In this document: in pieces, positions 10,418 through 21,352 of the stretch
Layout of the letters: each line of letters opens with the position of its first letter
How positions within the stretch are numbered: position 1 is the stretch's first letter
Source of the DNA: Mucidula mucida
Lineage: Eukaryota; Basidiomycota; Agaricomycetes; Agaricales; Physalacriaceae
Direction: 5' to 3'
Length of the DNA stretch: 64,000 bases
Assembly: GCA_015501055.1 (NCBI GenBank)
Contig: JADNYV010000116.1
Coordinates: 1 to 64,000, forward strand
Notes under the pieces: model-generated
The model's database searches: none
The model's input: only the letters and a program-made list of their open reading frames with translations
What the model was told of the DNA's origin: nothing
Program-made: the position numbers and the translations under genes

Positions 10418-11512
10418 TCACTGAGGTGCACTATATACCTCCCGTATACCTACATCCTCAGATTTTTGAAAGGACTTTCCGTAAGCAATAGAATAAAGGG
10501 AGGGATGTACGAGGTTGAGGACTTGGCTATCAGAACCTGGATGCCAGTCTTCTTCTTTACCTTGTAGTTTTTCAACTTCTGCCAAAAGACAACTGAGTAG
10601 TGCAGGCGGTACCAAGGCATCCAACTTCCAAACATGTTTGTAACACACAATCTCGATTGCATTCTTGTTGTTGTGAATATGTGCATATGCTTCCAGTTCT
10701 TGTAGGACATAGTCAATCTTCCATTGTGTAAGTTGCAAAATATCATTCATAGCCATATGACCCTTACCATTCCTTGTGTTGGTTTCCATTCTTCAGCCTC
10801 GGCGGGTGTCTGGTCAAAAGCCTCCTGACGCCACTTGGCCAGGATTGTGGGTGGAAACCCGTCGTGCTAGACGACAGTAAACACAAAGATGGGATCGAGA
10901 CAGAGAGATGGGGTAATCGCGTACATAGTCGGGAGACAGAGATGAGAAGGCAAGGAGAAACACACAATGATAAGAACACACTCCAATATGGCGGCGACAA
11001 TAAGCGAGATACAAGATGGTGGTCAAAAGCCAAGAACTAGTCCCTTCTCGATTCTCCTGCCCCAAAACTCCGCCTACAACCAAACACTCCCCAGCCAAAC
11101 AACATGTCACCCAAAACGGGATGTCTCTCGATCTGCCTTGTTACGAGTAAACCCTAGGTTTACAGTGGGATTCTTCATCTTCTGTCGCCAGTCCGGCTTG
11201 TGGTGAATAGCAGCCAACAAAGCACACATGTTGAGTTTGACAATACAGCATGGCACATCTCCCCATTTGCCAGGTGTGCAAAAGTTGTTGCTTTTGACGT
11301 TCAACGACCAAGAAGGGATGTGGATAAGAGTCTTTGAACACATCCATAGTGTGCTGGTGTGCTAGTACGCAAGGATCCCAGATATTGTTGGGGTGCATGG
11401 GTTTTGGGTACTGGGCGCGCTGGCCTTCCTCCGTAGAAATGTTGAACCATTTGCTCAAGAACCTGTGCAAGGTGATGTATTCTGCAGAAATAGCAAAGTT
11501 GGGATCAGACAT
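10418..11512 (-). pseudogene. DUF4246 copy 2: broken and interrupted
   Basis: Reading from 11512 on the minus strand, the first exon starts MSDPNFAISAEY and keeps STEEGQRAQYPKPMHP. It frame-shifts near 11300 within the region matching PFL...TPGEWGD of other copies. It is interrupted at about 11165 by roughly 320 bp of unrelated sequence and resumes near 10845 with AKWRQEAFDQTPAEAEEW. A second exon (about 10790-10440) reads IDYVLQELEAYAHIHNNKNA, LVPPALLSCLLAEVEKLQ and DWHPGSDSQVLNLVHPSLYS. The copy then ends at the start of the tandem duplication. The catalytic half is absent. Confidence 0.8.
10845..11165. mobile_element. Insertion of about 320 bp inside a DUF4246 exon
   Basis: Alignment by eye to the other DUF4246 first exons shows that sequence from about 10845 to 11165 is extra. 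Its ends (TGTGGGTGGAAACC... and ...AAACCCTAGGTTTACAGTGGG) show no clean inverted repeat or clear target duplication. It holds no coding region. It could be a solo short element or a fill-in from a rearrangement. Confidence 0.4.
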
Positions 11513-11659
11513 GATGGTAGAAAGAGAACATCAGGGGAAAATGTAAATCCTTCATACATGTACATAGGTCTACATAGCCCAAGTAGGCTGGGTACAGAGG
11601 TACCCCTGTATGTAGTGATACATAGACATCACTGAGGTACACCATATACCTCTTGTATA

Positions 11660-12130
11660 CCTACATAGACTTCCTCTAAATCTGTGTATATGTCTTGTAG
11701 ACATCCTGTGCACTGACAATAGATATACAATATAACTACTCTAAAAACATCCGCTGCTGGGTGCATTTACTGAGCCCAAATTGGGCAATTTTATGCAAAG
11801 AGAGAACTTAACAGCATATGATATTGAGAGGTATATAGATATGTACAAGAATGACAGAACACAACAGATAAAAAGAGGAAGCAAAGGAAAGGATGACTCA
11901 ATATATAATAACTAGCGGAAACAGTGTTGTTACTGTCCTTCTCTCCTCCAGAGGAGGATTTGTAGGCAGCTTGCTCATTGGTAATTTCTGCTGCACCTTG
12001 TAGTTTATGTATCTCCTTATGGCCTGCTTATTATGTGAGCATCTCTGTCATCATGTAGTGTTCCATAGTCTGTATTGGTGCTTGGTTGGTGCTTGTTTGT
12101 CGGTGCCCGGTTAGTGTTCATGTGTTGTGG
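11660..12130. other. Intergenic, no gene seen
   Basis: A/T-richer sequence with no convincing open frame, between the DUF4246 duplication and a repeat-rich block. Confidence 0.5.
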
Positions 12131-12300
12131 GTAGCTCGTTCCTCGTTCATGGCGGATAACTTATTCCTTGTTTATGGCAAGTAGCTTGTGCCTTATTTAT
12201 TGCAAGTAGCTCCTTCCTCGGCTATTGTAGGTGGCTTGTTCCTTGTTCATTATGGGTGGCTCCGTCCTCTTTTGCTGTGGCCTCGTCCATTGTGGGTTGC
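12130..12300 (+). repeat. Degenerate tandem repeat, period about 25 bp
   Basis: Six to seven imperfect units of the type GTAGCTYGTTCCTYGTTYAT follow one another, for example near 12131, 12180, 12206, 12231 and 12256. The array lies ahead of a TATA element and gag-like sequence, so it may be part of a decayed LTR. Confidence 0.6.
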
Positions 12301-12787
12301 TGTCACAAATTGCCTCTATTCTGTTGCCCCCACCTCGGTCCACCTTGTTATTGTATCAACACCACACTCTTTCATCATCACATATCATACGCTCCGGGTC
12401 TGGTCCGCACTGCCTTAGCCTAGGCCTGATTCAGGTATAGCCCATCAACATAGCCTGTCACCTGTCCATCACTCCATAACGTGATCCACACTGCCTCTTG
12501 TTCAACTTTAAGTCATTCTATTGTTTACACAGCCACGGACTCTTTATATATATACACGGCCTTTCTAGGTAGATTCCTCAGTTCATCAACTTCATCTCTA
12601 CACTGTTTGATAGCCCCCTGCACTGTATTAAGCCTGACCTGCTCCTACCTCACCCTATTATCATCTTTGCCTCTCATCTCCATTATTCTTCCATCTTTGT
12701 GCGGCTTGGGTGGTTGTTTGGTTTACACCGGACTCTGTCCTTGACACTTTGACAAACTCTTCTACACCCACCTTGCTGCCTTGCTTG
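12301..12787 (+). promoter_or_regulatory. Probable decayed LTR with TATA box
   Basis: CTCTTTATATATATACACGG at 12539-12558 is a strong TATA element placed like the LTR promoter of the 1-6360 element, and gag-like coding follows from 12788. No second LTR copy, TG..CA border or self-priming site could be found, so limits are unknown. Confidence 0.3.
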
Positions 12788-13994
12788 TGCATGTCCGCCA
12801 ACCAACCAGTTAAACTCAGACCTAACCTTGCCCCCCGAGCTACTTGTTTGTGTTTGAAAGATACACCACCTCCCCATATGTTGACCACTGAAGAACTTAA
12901 CTTCAAAGCGCTGCCTTGGGCTATACAGGTTTGACATTAGCAGTTCCTGTGTGAGCTTTGCCCTTACACACCAACAAGCCTTCACCATTGTGCGCTTCTC
13001 CACTGACACTGAGCCACCCTCACTTCCTTTTGGTGTTGTCTAACAAAACCAACAGAAACTACTGGATTATCAACCCCACCGGTAACTGGAACACAACCTA
13101 CTTTGACAATATTGAAGAATCCTGGTACATCCCCGTGGAAGACAGTGAAAAAGTCTATCTCGACTCAGACAACTTTGCCGGTGCCCAACATTGCTTAGAG
13201 CAAAGCTGCAGAGACCAAGCACAGAGAGCTGCTACCTCAAGAGAGGCCCCAGCTGAGTCGTCATTACACCCAGTACCAGTCACTCACTCACTACCCCCGC
13301 TGTCCCCAGAACCGGTTTAAACCCAGAAACCTGCACCTGTATCTCCTGTATTATCCCTAGTCTCTGAACCCCATACCCCAGTTTCCCATCCCGCTTCACC
13401 GATCCCTATTAATCTTGGCTTTAATCCATCTGCTCCCGATCTCCCATTACCCTCGCCATCTCCCCCTAATCCACCCCAGTCTAATCTCCCGGCTCCTAAC
13501 CCTGCCATGTCCAAAACAACTACCATGGCAACCGCACCATGTCTAGCACCTGGCTTGCACACTTCCGCAATCACTTCCGCCTCAATAAGGCCCGTTATAC
13601 CACCGGCGAAGAACAGGTCTTGTTATTCCTCAGCTACCTTAAGGGTCCCATTGCAGGCAAATGGGCGGAGAGGCACATGAAGGAGTACAATGCCAATCAG
13701 GCGGATAACACTATTGCCCCCGCTGATAAGCGATGAATCACCATGAATGCTGTCATCAATCAGTTCAAATTGGACTTTGCCGCTCTAGACCCCGTTACCA
13801 CCGCTTGTCAGATGGTGGAAATGATTTGCATAACAGGAGAGCTGGCAGACCTTAATAAGTTCATTACTGCATTCAATACCCACGCTGATGAGTCCGGTTT
13901 GATGAGATCTCCTTGCTCCACTACTTCAAAAAGAGTCTTAACCCAAGCCTGGTTAATCGCATATCCACCTCGTTCCCCATTCCCACCAATCTTG
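12788..13994 (+). pseudogene. gag: Second Ty3/Gypsy gag remnant
   Basis: Pieces in several frames make up a Gag. The N-terminal part includes WYIPVEDSEKVYLDSDNF (about 13120). A long proline-rich linker follows (13240-13500). The capsid region has HFRNHFRLNKARYTTGEEQV, FLSYLKGPIAGKWAE and TGELADLNKFITAFNTHADE (13560-13900). A TGA sits at 13734-13736 and frame shifts occur near 13520 and 13900. The remnant ends exactly where the hAT fragment begins at 13995. It is not the same family as the gag at 1005. Confidence 0.65.
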
Positions 13995-14628
13995 CTAGAG
14001 ACCTCAACAAGTTTCCGGGTCATGCAGAAACTTGAGTACTTGATCCGGCCGGGGATCTCGGCTACTCAACTTGTTTGATCCGCGGATCAATAGCGAGTTG
14101 GGTCATAAACGGATTGCGAGTAGAGCATCTGAGCGGTGAGTACTTGTTACGAGTACTCGCACTTACTCGCACCTAATGGTAGTATTGATGATCAGTCTAG
14201 CTACATCAACGGATGTTGAACGGATGTTTTTGGTGGCCGGCTTAACGGTCACCAAACATTGTTTCAACCTTTTGGATGAGTCTGTTTGTGCCTGTGTCGT
14301 GTTAAAGGATTGGTTCAAGTCAGGCCTTGTGCCTATTGAGCAAGTAATTCGGATTTTCAACAACAAAGCCGCACGGACAGGTAAATCTGATGAGTAGTTA
14401 TTACAAAGTGGTCGTTTATGTATAGTTTTATTACAATATTATGTAGCTTGATCCGTGAGTATTTGCGACTTGTTACTGATCCGGATTGTCTTTGAGTACT
14501 CAACTCGTTTGACCCGCGAGTCAGCGCGGATCGAGTAAGTTCCGGATCACGAGTATGCCCTTTCGGCCTTGAGTACTCGGCTCTCGGATTGCGGGTCTGA
14601 TCCGAGTATTACTTGTTGAGGTCTCTAG
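13995..14628. mobile_element. Internally deleted hAT element with terminal inverted repeats
   Basis: The 18 bases at 13995-14012 (CTAGAGACCTCAACAAGT) are the exact reverse complement of 14611-14628. Inside, both flanks are dense with GAGTACT and GATCCG motifs in both orientations, as in hAT subterminal regions. The core keeps only the C-terminal hAT dimerisation domain. At 634 bp it is a deletion derivative that could move only with transposase from elsewhere. A clear 8-bp target duplication is not seen, since CTAG at both borders is palindromic. Confidence 0.7.
14176..14397 (+). pseudogene. hAT transposase C-terminal dimerisation fragment
   Basis: The 74-residue frame contains STDVERMFLVAGLTVTKHC followed by a LLDESVCACVVLKDWF block, the hAT C-terminal dimerisation signature (DVER.FS..G..V...R..L....V.A...LK.W). 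No catalytic residues are present. Confidence 0.75.
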
Positions 14629-16200
14629 TTTATTCAAGTCCTCAGTGTTGGAAGTTGTGGCTTCAGCAAGCATCTAATTGGCTTCGCTCAAAGAGCTCTG
14701 GAGGTGCCACTGCCGCAGCAAATGCCTTGATGTTGATCCTTAATGTTTGTACCCATTGGTCCTCTACACATCAAATGCTTCGTATGTTTCATGTTCTGTG
14801 CCTGTTGTGTGATCTCAGGGTGTGCGCTCAACTATCGCGGTGCCATCAACCTCTTTGTAATGATGAACCGCGATCTTCAAAACTATGAGCTTGAGGATAA
14901 GGACTGGGATGCCATTCAGGTCATTACGAATTGGTTAAAGTTGTTCCGACATGCGACTACTGACATGTTGTTGACTAAGCGTCCTATGCTGTCTGCTGTG
15001 CACACAATATTCCAAGGTCTCTAGCAACACCTCAAAGACGCGCTGAAGGCCCTTCCTGATGATGCTGCTCCTGAAATCAAGTGTGGTCTTACTAATGCTC
15101 ACTGCAAGCTCAGTAACTACTACACACATCTCAATGCCTCACCGTATTATTTATGGTTAGCTTATAAGTCATTATCTCTACCTCATGTTATAGTAGAGCT
15201 CATACATGCTGCAGTCCTTAACCTGACAATCTCATATGTTGGCCTCCAATTCGAGTTTTGGGATGATCCCAAGCTTACTGCCTTTCTTGAGTCGTCAAAA
15301 GTGGCCTTATACTCTCACTTCAATGTGAACTACATGTCCGGCTTGTCTTCATCCGCCTCCACATCCATGTCTACCCCTACCGCATTGTTGCAGTCATCAG
15401 CATCCGCCTCTACATTGTTTCTTGGTCATGAATCACCTCAAAAGGTGAACTTCCATGCATGGTTCCGGCCATCTGGTCCAACGGTCGTCAACGAGCTTGA
15501 TAGGTACTTCATGTACCCACAGGCTGACATCAATGCAAATCCAGTTGCTTGGTGGTATACTCATTGAAAGGAAATGCCTCAGCTGTATCGTCCGGCTTGC
15601 GACATTATGTCAATCCCAGATATGTTCTCTTGTTCCTTTCTTTTCCAGTATTTGTTCTAATTGTGATTTAGGCTCAACCGTAGCTGTTGAGCGCATCTTC
15701 TCCAGTGGATAAGATATCATATTGGTGTGGCGGGCTAATTTGAGCGCAAACACCATTTGCACTCTTATGATTGTGAAGCACCGGTTGTGGATGGCTCGGG
15801 AGGTCATCAAGGAGATGACTGGTGTTGAATCCTGACCTCTTTAATATACACTTGTTTCTATGTCTGATTCTGTTGATACCACAATAGTATTTGAATATTC
15901 TAAGTGTATTCCCACATGTAAATCTGTTAAATAAATATAGAACCATCTAGAACAATAAGTATACTACTGGTAAAAATCAAAATCAAGACAAACGGTGCAG
16001 TGGATGACTTGATAATTGAGTTGGCACGAGGAGGAGTACGACGGGTCTAGAACAAATGGCCAACACAGCCGCATGGTTACCGCACCACACCGCAGGAATC
16101 TGGCAAAATATCCTGCAACACGGTAACGGTTGACACTGTGTCCGTGGCGCACCGCGAATAACACAGCCGTCGCTGTCATGGCATGGTGGGCATCCCTAGT
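14629..16200 (+). pseudogene. hAT transposase remnant with right element end
   Basis: Fragments in changing frames read LMLILNVCTHWSSTHQMLR (about 14730), then ELEDKDWDAIQVITNWLKLF (about 14885), YYTHLNASPYYLWLAYKSL (about 15120), LDRYFMYPQADINANPVAWW (about 15500) and AVERIFSSG (about 15690). The closing segment reads SANTICTLMIVKHRLWMARE. This is the typical course of a fungal hAT transposase ending in the dimerisation domain. Several stops and shifts break it. About 16065-16150 carries GCGGT/ACCGC motifs, and 16185-16198 (GGTGGGCATCCCTA) looks like the right terminal repeat. The N-terminus and left end are missing. Confidence 0.75.
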
Positions 16201-16414
16201 TCCAGACAATTAATACACCATGGTGTACCTCAACCAGTGCACATGTGATTCTATTGCTTATTTTTCAGGTCAAGATTTTGACTGTGGCAGCTGCCGATGT
16301 AAGGTAGACTTCACCAGCCTATATAGTATATATATGTACACTGCGTACAGGTGAGTGGTATACATAGGTATATGTACAGCTCCCCAGGGTCTACATAGGC
16401 TATGTGCATCCATG
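16201..16414. other. A/T-rich flank before the Tc1-like element
   Basis: No gene. Runs of TATATA and TACATAG-like palindromes resemble the DUF4246 promoter repeats at 10345 and 11560. Confidence 0.4.
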
Positions 16415-16446
16415 TATGGTGCCCGTCACCTAGTCACCGCTAAGTA
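16415..16446. repeat. Left terminal inverted repeat plus TA
   Basis: TA then TGGTGCCCGTCACCTAGTCA... The whole 32 bases are the exact reverse complement of 19488-19519. Confidence 0.95.
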
Positions 16447-19400
16447 GATGCAGTGGCTGTGTAGAGCACGTGACTGGGCAAAATCAATTCTGAAAAATCA
16501 TTCTTGTGTGAGTGCCTGTGGGCTTGAGCAGGAGTTGATCAAGTGACCAGAGGTTTGATCCAACGTTTCGGTCTGGCCTTGGTACACTCTTTCTTGTTCT
16601 GCTTCTCATCTTGGCATGAGTCTCACGCAGTCTCAAAAGGCTCTCTGTGCACGCATCAAGAAGGCCCAAATGTCCCAATATACAGACTCTTCCCACCATC
16701 GTTGTTGAAACTTCTGGCTGGGACGGATCTGTCAACCACGATCCCGATGATGTTCTCATCATTGATGACTTGGACAACTTGGATAAAGAAGGAGAGGAAG
16801 GGAATGCAATACCAGGCAACTCTGAGAATGAACTGGAGGGACAGGAGTTGATGGAAGATGAAGAGGATGAAGAATGGGACCTGATGACTGCCAAGGACCA
16901 GGACATACTCAACGATCTTTGTGCTGACGCTGCCAAGGAGCTGAAGGTGTTCAACATTCTTATGGCCTTCCGCAGCAATGCAGAGTGGAAAACAGCAGAG
17001 GCAAAGCGGTCATTGGGATACAATGGGCAGGCGAAATGCACCAGGAATCTCAAGAAAGAGAAGGAATGGAAGGCCAAGAAAGAGAAGGAAGCCTTGTGTA
17101 CAAGGTGTGTATCAAGCCTCTCTGCTTTCTTTCTTTTTTCCTCATCTCTCAACAGTGTAACCGGCCAATATATGTTGCAAATGTTTGCACCAAAGGCTCC
17201 AAGCACCTCTGCCTCAACAACACCATCCCCATCCATGCCACATCCACCACCTCCATCTCCGCTGCCGCCGTCTCCTCCTCCTGCCGCTGATGTTGCTTTG
17301 CCCACTATCCCTATCATCGTACCTGTACCCACTTTCAACGCCAATCAGAATGATGTTGACACTCTTGGTTATGCATCCGACTTTGACACTGATATCAAAG
17401 ATTTTGATGAGAGCCCCTCAGACGTCAATGAACCTGCTCAAAAATGCTGCAAGCTGGATGTGCTGTATCATGTCCAACGCAAGAAAAAGCATGAGCACAT
17501 TGTCAAGGAGCATGCACTTGCTTTGGCTGCAATCGACAAACTTCTTTGCGCCAAAAGAGAGGTTGGGAACACCACTCCAAATTCACTGCAAGCTACGCGT
17601 GCACGTGCAGTGCAGAGCTGTCTTTGTATTCTCTCAAGCAGTGTCCGCATTATGGAGGCATCAAGGATCTCTGCACTGGCTCATGGGTTTTTGCCGAAGT
17701 ATGGTGCATGTCTTGTCCGTGATTGGGTTTGGACATGGACTGCCAACCGCGAGCTCCCCACTTCCTCTTGTGGATCCCACATCAAATCATTTTCCGTTCT
17801 TGATGACCCCATTATACTCGAAGGTGCTTGCATTTACCTTTGCAAGCACAATTGGGTCACAGACCCGCAGAAGTTCACCTGTTTCATCAACGACGAGCTG
17901 CTCCCTGAGGCTGCATGCAAGTATGCTGTCGGGACTATTGAACCTGCCATGCGCCGAGGGCTGCAGCAATATTTGCAGGTTGAACTCTTCCCGCGGATCC
18001 ATGTCAAAGCTGCAGGAGGTGTGTCGCTGAAGACGTCTGAGCGGCTCATGCACAAGTTGGGATTTGGGTTTGTTGAACATGCGAAGGCCGTTTACTTTGA
18101 CGGACATGAGCAACCAGACATTGTTCAGGACCATCTTGAGCGCTTTATTCCCGAGATTGATAGGTTACGCAACCGGTTGGTCAAATATGTTGTTTGAGAT
18201 GTTGAGAAGGAGTGTCTCAAGTTACCGCCTGAGGACTTGCAGCAATACAACTGCGTTCAGCCGCGTCTCGTTCTTGCAGCTCATGACGAGATGACGTGTC
18301 AGGCAAATGATGGAAAGAAGAAGAGTTGGGGTCCCGTTGACGAACAACCACTGAAGAAGAAGGGTGTTGGACGAGGCATACATTGCAGTGAAGTGATCTG
18401 TTCCACGGTTGGTTGGATGAAGGATGCTGGCGAGAGTTTGGAGTACAGGAAGAATCATGATGAATGGTGGACTGGCAAAATGTTTTGCAAGCAGGTATGT
18501 GTTCACATATCTGATACTGGTAATGTTCTGACTTGAGCTCAAGCTTCGTGAGAAGATCATTCCAACATTTGAGAAGATTCATGGTGCAGGCCATGTCATG
18601 GTTTTACTCATTGATAATTCTCAAGGGCACGCTGCATATGCTGAGAATGCTCTCTTGGCAACTTGCATGAATCTCAATCCGGGCGGGAAACAGCCACATA
18701 TGTGCGACAGATGGTACATGAAGAACGGAGTTTGTGTTGATCAACCAATGGACTTTCCCGCCAATCATCCTGTGCATCCATTAACTCCGAAGGGCATGAA
18801 AGCGGTACTCCAGGAGCGTGGACTGTGGCGTGCACGCATGCTTATGAAGTGCAAAGACGGATGTGCACCCCATGATATCGCATGTTGTGCAAAGCGTTGT
18901 CTGGAACGTCAACCCAATTTTCAGGAATAATGGTTGCTTGTCCACAAGATCCTCACAAGTGCGGGCCACATCTGTCTTATGCTTCCCAAGTATCACTGTG
19001 AGCTTAACTTCATTGAGTTCTTCTGGGGTGTCACCAAGCAATACTTGCGGGAGCATTGTGATTATAGCTTTGATACTCTGAGGAACAATCTAGTTCCAGC
19101 CATGGAGTCCGTCTCACTGGAAACAATCCGGCGGTGGGAGCATTGGATGGTCAGATGGATTGATGCATATCGAGGAGGACTTGATGCCAAGGATGCCCAA
19201 ATGGAGGTGAAGAAGTATAGTACTTGTGTTTACAAATCCCACTGTTGCCCGTCTGAGCGTGTCGCAGCCCTCTTTGATTAGAATACCAGGTTTTCAATTG
19301 CACCACTGCGCCACAGTTACCATATTAAGTAGTGGGCAAAATTGGGGCTCAACAAAAAGTGAAACTTTTTATTCTTCAAAGAAGGAGGAAATCCCTCTTG

Positions 19401-19517
19401 CAGTTGTTGACGATATACTAATAGCTTCCTTTCTGTAAGAGAGCTAAGAAATCGGAGGTGTCCCTGACGGGCAGTGCCGGTTGCACATACTTAGCGGTGA
19501 CTAGGTGACGGGCACCA
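16417..19517 (+). mobile_element. IS630/Tc1/mariner-type DNA transposon, 3.1 kb
   Basis: A perfect inverted repeat borders the element: 16415-16446 against 19488-19519. The outermost bases are TA on both sides, the target duplicated by IS630/Tc1/mariner elements, which leaves 30-bp terminal repeats starting TGGTGCCCGTCACC. The enclosed transposase has the DDE residues of this superfamily. Size and structure are complete, so insertion is relatively recent compared with the hAT debris to its left, but the transposase carries stops. Confidence 0.85.
16647..19281 (+). pseudogene. DDE transposase of the IS630/Tc1-type element
   Basis: The main frame runs from ATG 16647 to TGA 18195-18197, with an acidic N-terminal region. 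A possible 51-nt intron at about 17105-17155 keeps the frame. A catalytic region follows. In the same frame after the TGA come LVLAAHDEMTCQANDG (first Asp) and an intron starting at 18495. VLLIDNSQGHAAY (second Asp, about 18610) follows, then a TAA at 18928-18930. The last block is LPKYHCELNFIEFFWG (Glu, about 18978), ending at 19281. Both stops are explained by C-to-T changes in CGA and CAA codons. The HDE, DNSxGH and NxxExFWG spacing is that of the DDE_3/IS630-Tc1 group. Confidence 0.78.
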
Positions 19518-19519
19518 TA
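19488..19519. repeat. Right terminal inverted repeat plus TA
   Basis: Exact reverse complement of 16415-16446, ending GGGCACCATA. 19520-19890 beyond it shows no gene. Confidence 0.95.
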
Positions 19520-19893
19520 GACACAAATCTTACTATGCACAGTACATATTCAGGCCCCGATCTATGTAGGATTTTAGTTTTCCCTGATGAAATAGAGATT
19601 ACTTCTTGAACATTCAATTGCCTAGATCCACAACTAGCAAAGCAGTTTGCCGTAAACTTGGGTGCGCGACCAGCAGGCCGGGCAGCCGTTGTTGAAGTAC
19701 AAAACGCTCTCAGAACTAGGAGGTTCAGATCAAGCCACGGGATTAAGCATGTTATTTATATTGCTTCTTCATTTAGTGAAGCATGAGAGTGACACCTACT
19801 AGCGGAATTTACACACCAAACAACAGCGCTGCGCCCTATGACAAAGCGACATATTGATTGGGAAGGCACTTGATATTACACGTCGGTACAAAA

Positions 19894-20330
19894 TCAATGT
19901 TTACAGCAAGAAAGAGCGTTAATAATCCAGGTACGGTTTCCTATACCCATGAAATTAGAGACATACCATAAATCAAACCCAGCCTGATACTTCCTTGTCG
20001 TATGTGTCTTCACGAATACCCAGCGCTCCTTCATGATCGCCTTTCTCTCCTTCCCCGTCTCCTCCATCGTACAAGTGAACGTCGAAATGTACTCACAGCT
20101 CCATCGGCAAAGGTACATCGCGGCACACATTTGGAGCCCATTTGTTTCTGCGGAGGGGACGTCAGGACTGACTACATAAGAAGAATGCAAGCATTAAATT
20201 TTCGGTTCCCAGCTTAGATGGTGTCAGCGAGTTTAAAGGGGTGGACCAGCACGGACAACTTACTCTGAATCTAACGAACATCGCGCTTACATGAACGAGC
20301 GGACGGTCACTACTATAGACATCCAGAGTT
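19894..20330 (-). pseudogene. DUF4246 copy 3: C-terminal fragment
   Basis: On the minus strand an initial piece near 20310-20280 matches the VTVRSF... region of the family. The next exon (about 20190-19990) reads FTCTMEETGKERKAIMKER and TRKYQAGFDLW. In the better copy at 26.4 kb the last intron joins to a short final exon encoding LCEH. Here the acceptor is TG instead of AG (TTTCTTGCTG), so the end cannot be spliced normally. Most of the gene is missing. It lies directly 3' of the MIF4G-like gene, as a similar scrap does in arm 2. Confidence 0.7.
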
Positions 20331-20370
20331 AATTAGTACTAAAATTACAATACATGAAATGCGGTGAACC

Positions 20371-21352
20371 CTAAAAGCTCACAACTCTCGCCTTGATCTC
20401 CTCGACCCATCTATTCTTCACGGTAGACTCTTCCTTCACGCCGACTACCCATCTGTCAAAGAAGCCCAAGAACTCCTCCCTCGTGGCACGCGGCATACTC
20501 CAATACCTCGCGCCCACGCCAGTAACAATGATATGCATAGCTTGGAGATGCTCCATCGACGCGCTCGTGCGAAACATCGAGGCAAGCGCCTGCGTCACCA
20601 GCGCACCCTCAAGCAGATTAGCGTGGTGCAGCTGCGCCATGAACGCGGCAAGAGACACACCCGCAATCGCGACCATGGTGTCTCCCATCTCCATAGCCTT
20701 TGGAACTTCCTATCCAAACGTCAACATAACGAACTGAATGTGAGAATAAGCTTACAATCTCCCACACGTTCGTAAACGTGAGCGCCACAACGTCCACGAG
20801 GCAACGCCTAAACTCCTCCGCAGCTTCGACGCCAAGGAGCCGGTGCATCGTGTCGATGACTTCTGCGGCGAATGGCGTGATAGTTTTTGAACCGCCTTGG
20901 TACTTGAGCAAGGCCGCGCGATCGCAGAATTTGTCTGCAAGGGCTCTGATGTCGCGGGAGAGAGAGAAGGATGGAGAGGAAAGCATGAAACACGCGTCTC
21001 GAGCGAGATGAGTGCGATCTGTAGGGTGGCGGAATGTGCCTTGGACGAAGGATAATGTCCATGGTGGGTCGTTTGGGGCAGAAAGAGGTTTAAGAGGTCT
21101 GGGTGGAGGGAGCGGCGCGGCTGTGGGCTGGAATTCGAGTGCGCATGAATTTAGCCGAGTGGGAGTTTTGTCTGATTCGACGAGGTTGTTGAGACTCGAG
21201 AGCAAGTCGAGGGGAAGGTGGTAAACAAACGGTTCGAGCGCAGGATTCCAGTTGTAGAGATTATCCTCAACTGCCACTGCGACAGGCACCTGTTGGCGAG
21301 GAGAAGAATGGGGTGTGACTGGCTGAGAGGATGTGCTCGCTGTTGAAGACAT
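20371..21352 (-). CDS. MIF4G-like fungal protein, arm 1 copy
   Basis: Two exons (20756-21352 and 20371-20709) with one 46-nt intron encode 311 residues. About 100 residues are Pro/Ser-rich and disordered-looking. They are followed by an all-helical region with SLSRDIRALADKFCDRAALL, ITPFAAEVIDTMHRLLGVEA and AGVSLAAFMAQLHHANLLEG, then MFRTSASMEHLQAMHIIVTG. The last two blocks resemble the pattern of MIF4G/HEAT-type helices in eIF4G-like proteins (xFIGELFxxxLL, then SxExLxALxxLL). That fold is my inference, and no catalytic motif is seen. A TATA box on the minus strand (GTATATAAAC, 21411-21420) lies about 60 bases before the ATG. It is divergent from the MDR gene and has a near-twin at 38853. 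Confidence 0.85.

Larger units (their letters stand above)
10020..11660. repeat. Partial tandem duplication, offset about 1.2 kb
   Basis: About 10020-10440 is repeated at about 11220-11655. Both carry the DUF4246 first exon on the minus strand, followed upstream by the same 140-bp promoter segment. That segment is rich in TACATAG-type short palindromes and contains CCCCTGTATGTAGTGATACA. Differences are scattered (for example GGCCGGG against GGCTGGG), so the duplication is not brand new. Confidence 0.85.

Noticed and set aside
17105..17155. Insertion in the transposase reading frame
   Set aside because: It has intron ends, keeps the frame and contains no stop, so it is either an intron or harmless. 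It is not a defect.
16484..17344. 286-codon frame on the minus strand
   Set aside because: Lies opposite the transposase N-terminal half. Its poly-Ser/Gly content mirrors the acidic and proline codons of the true frame.
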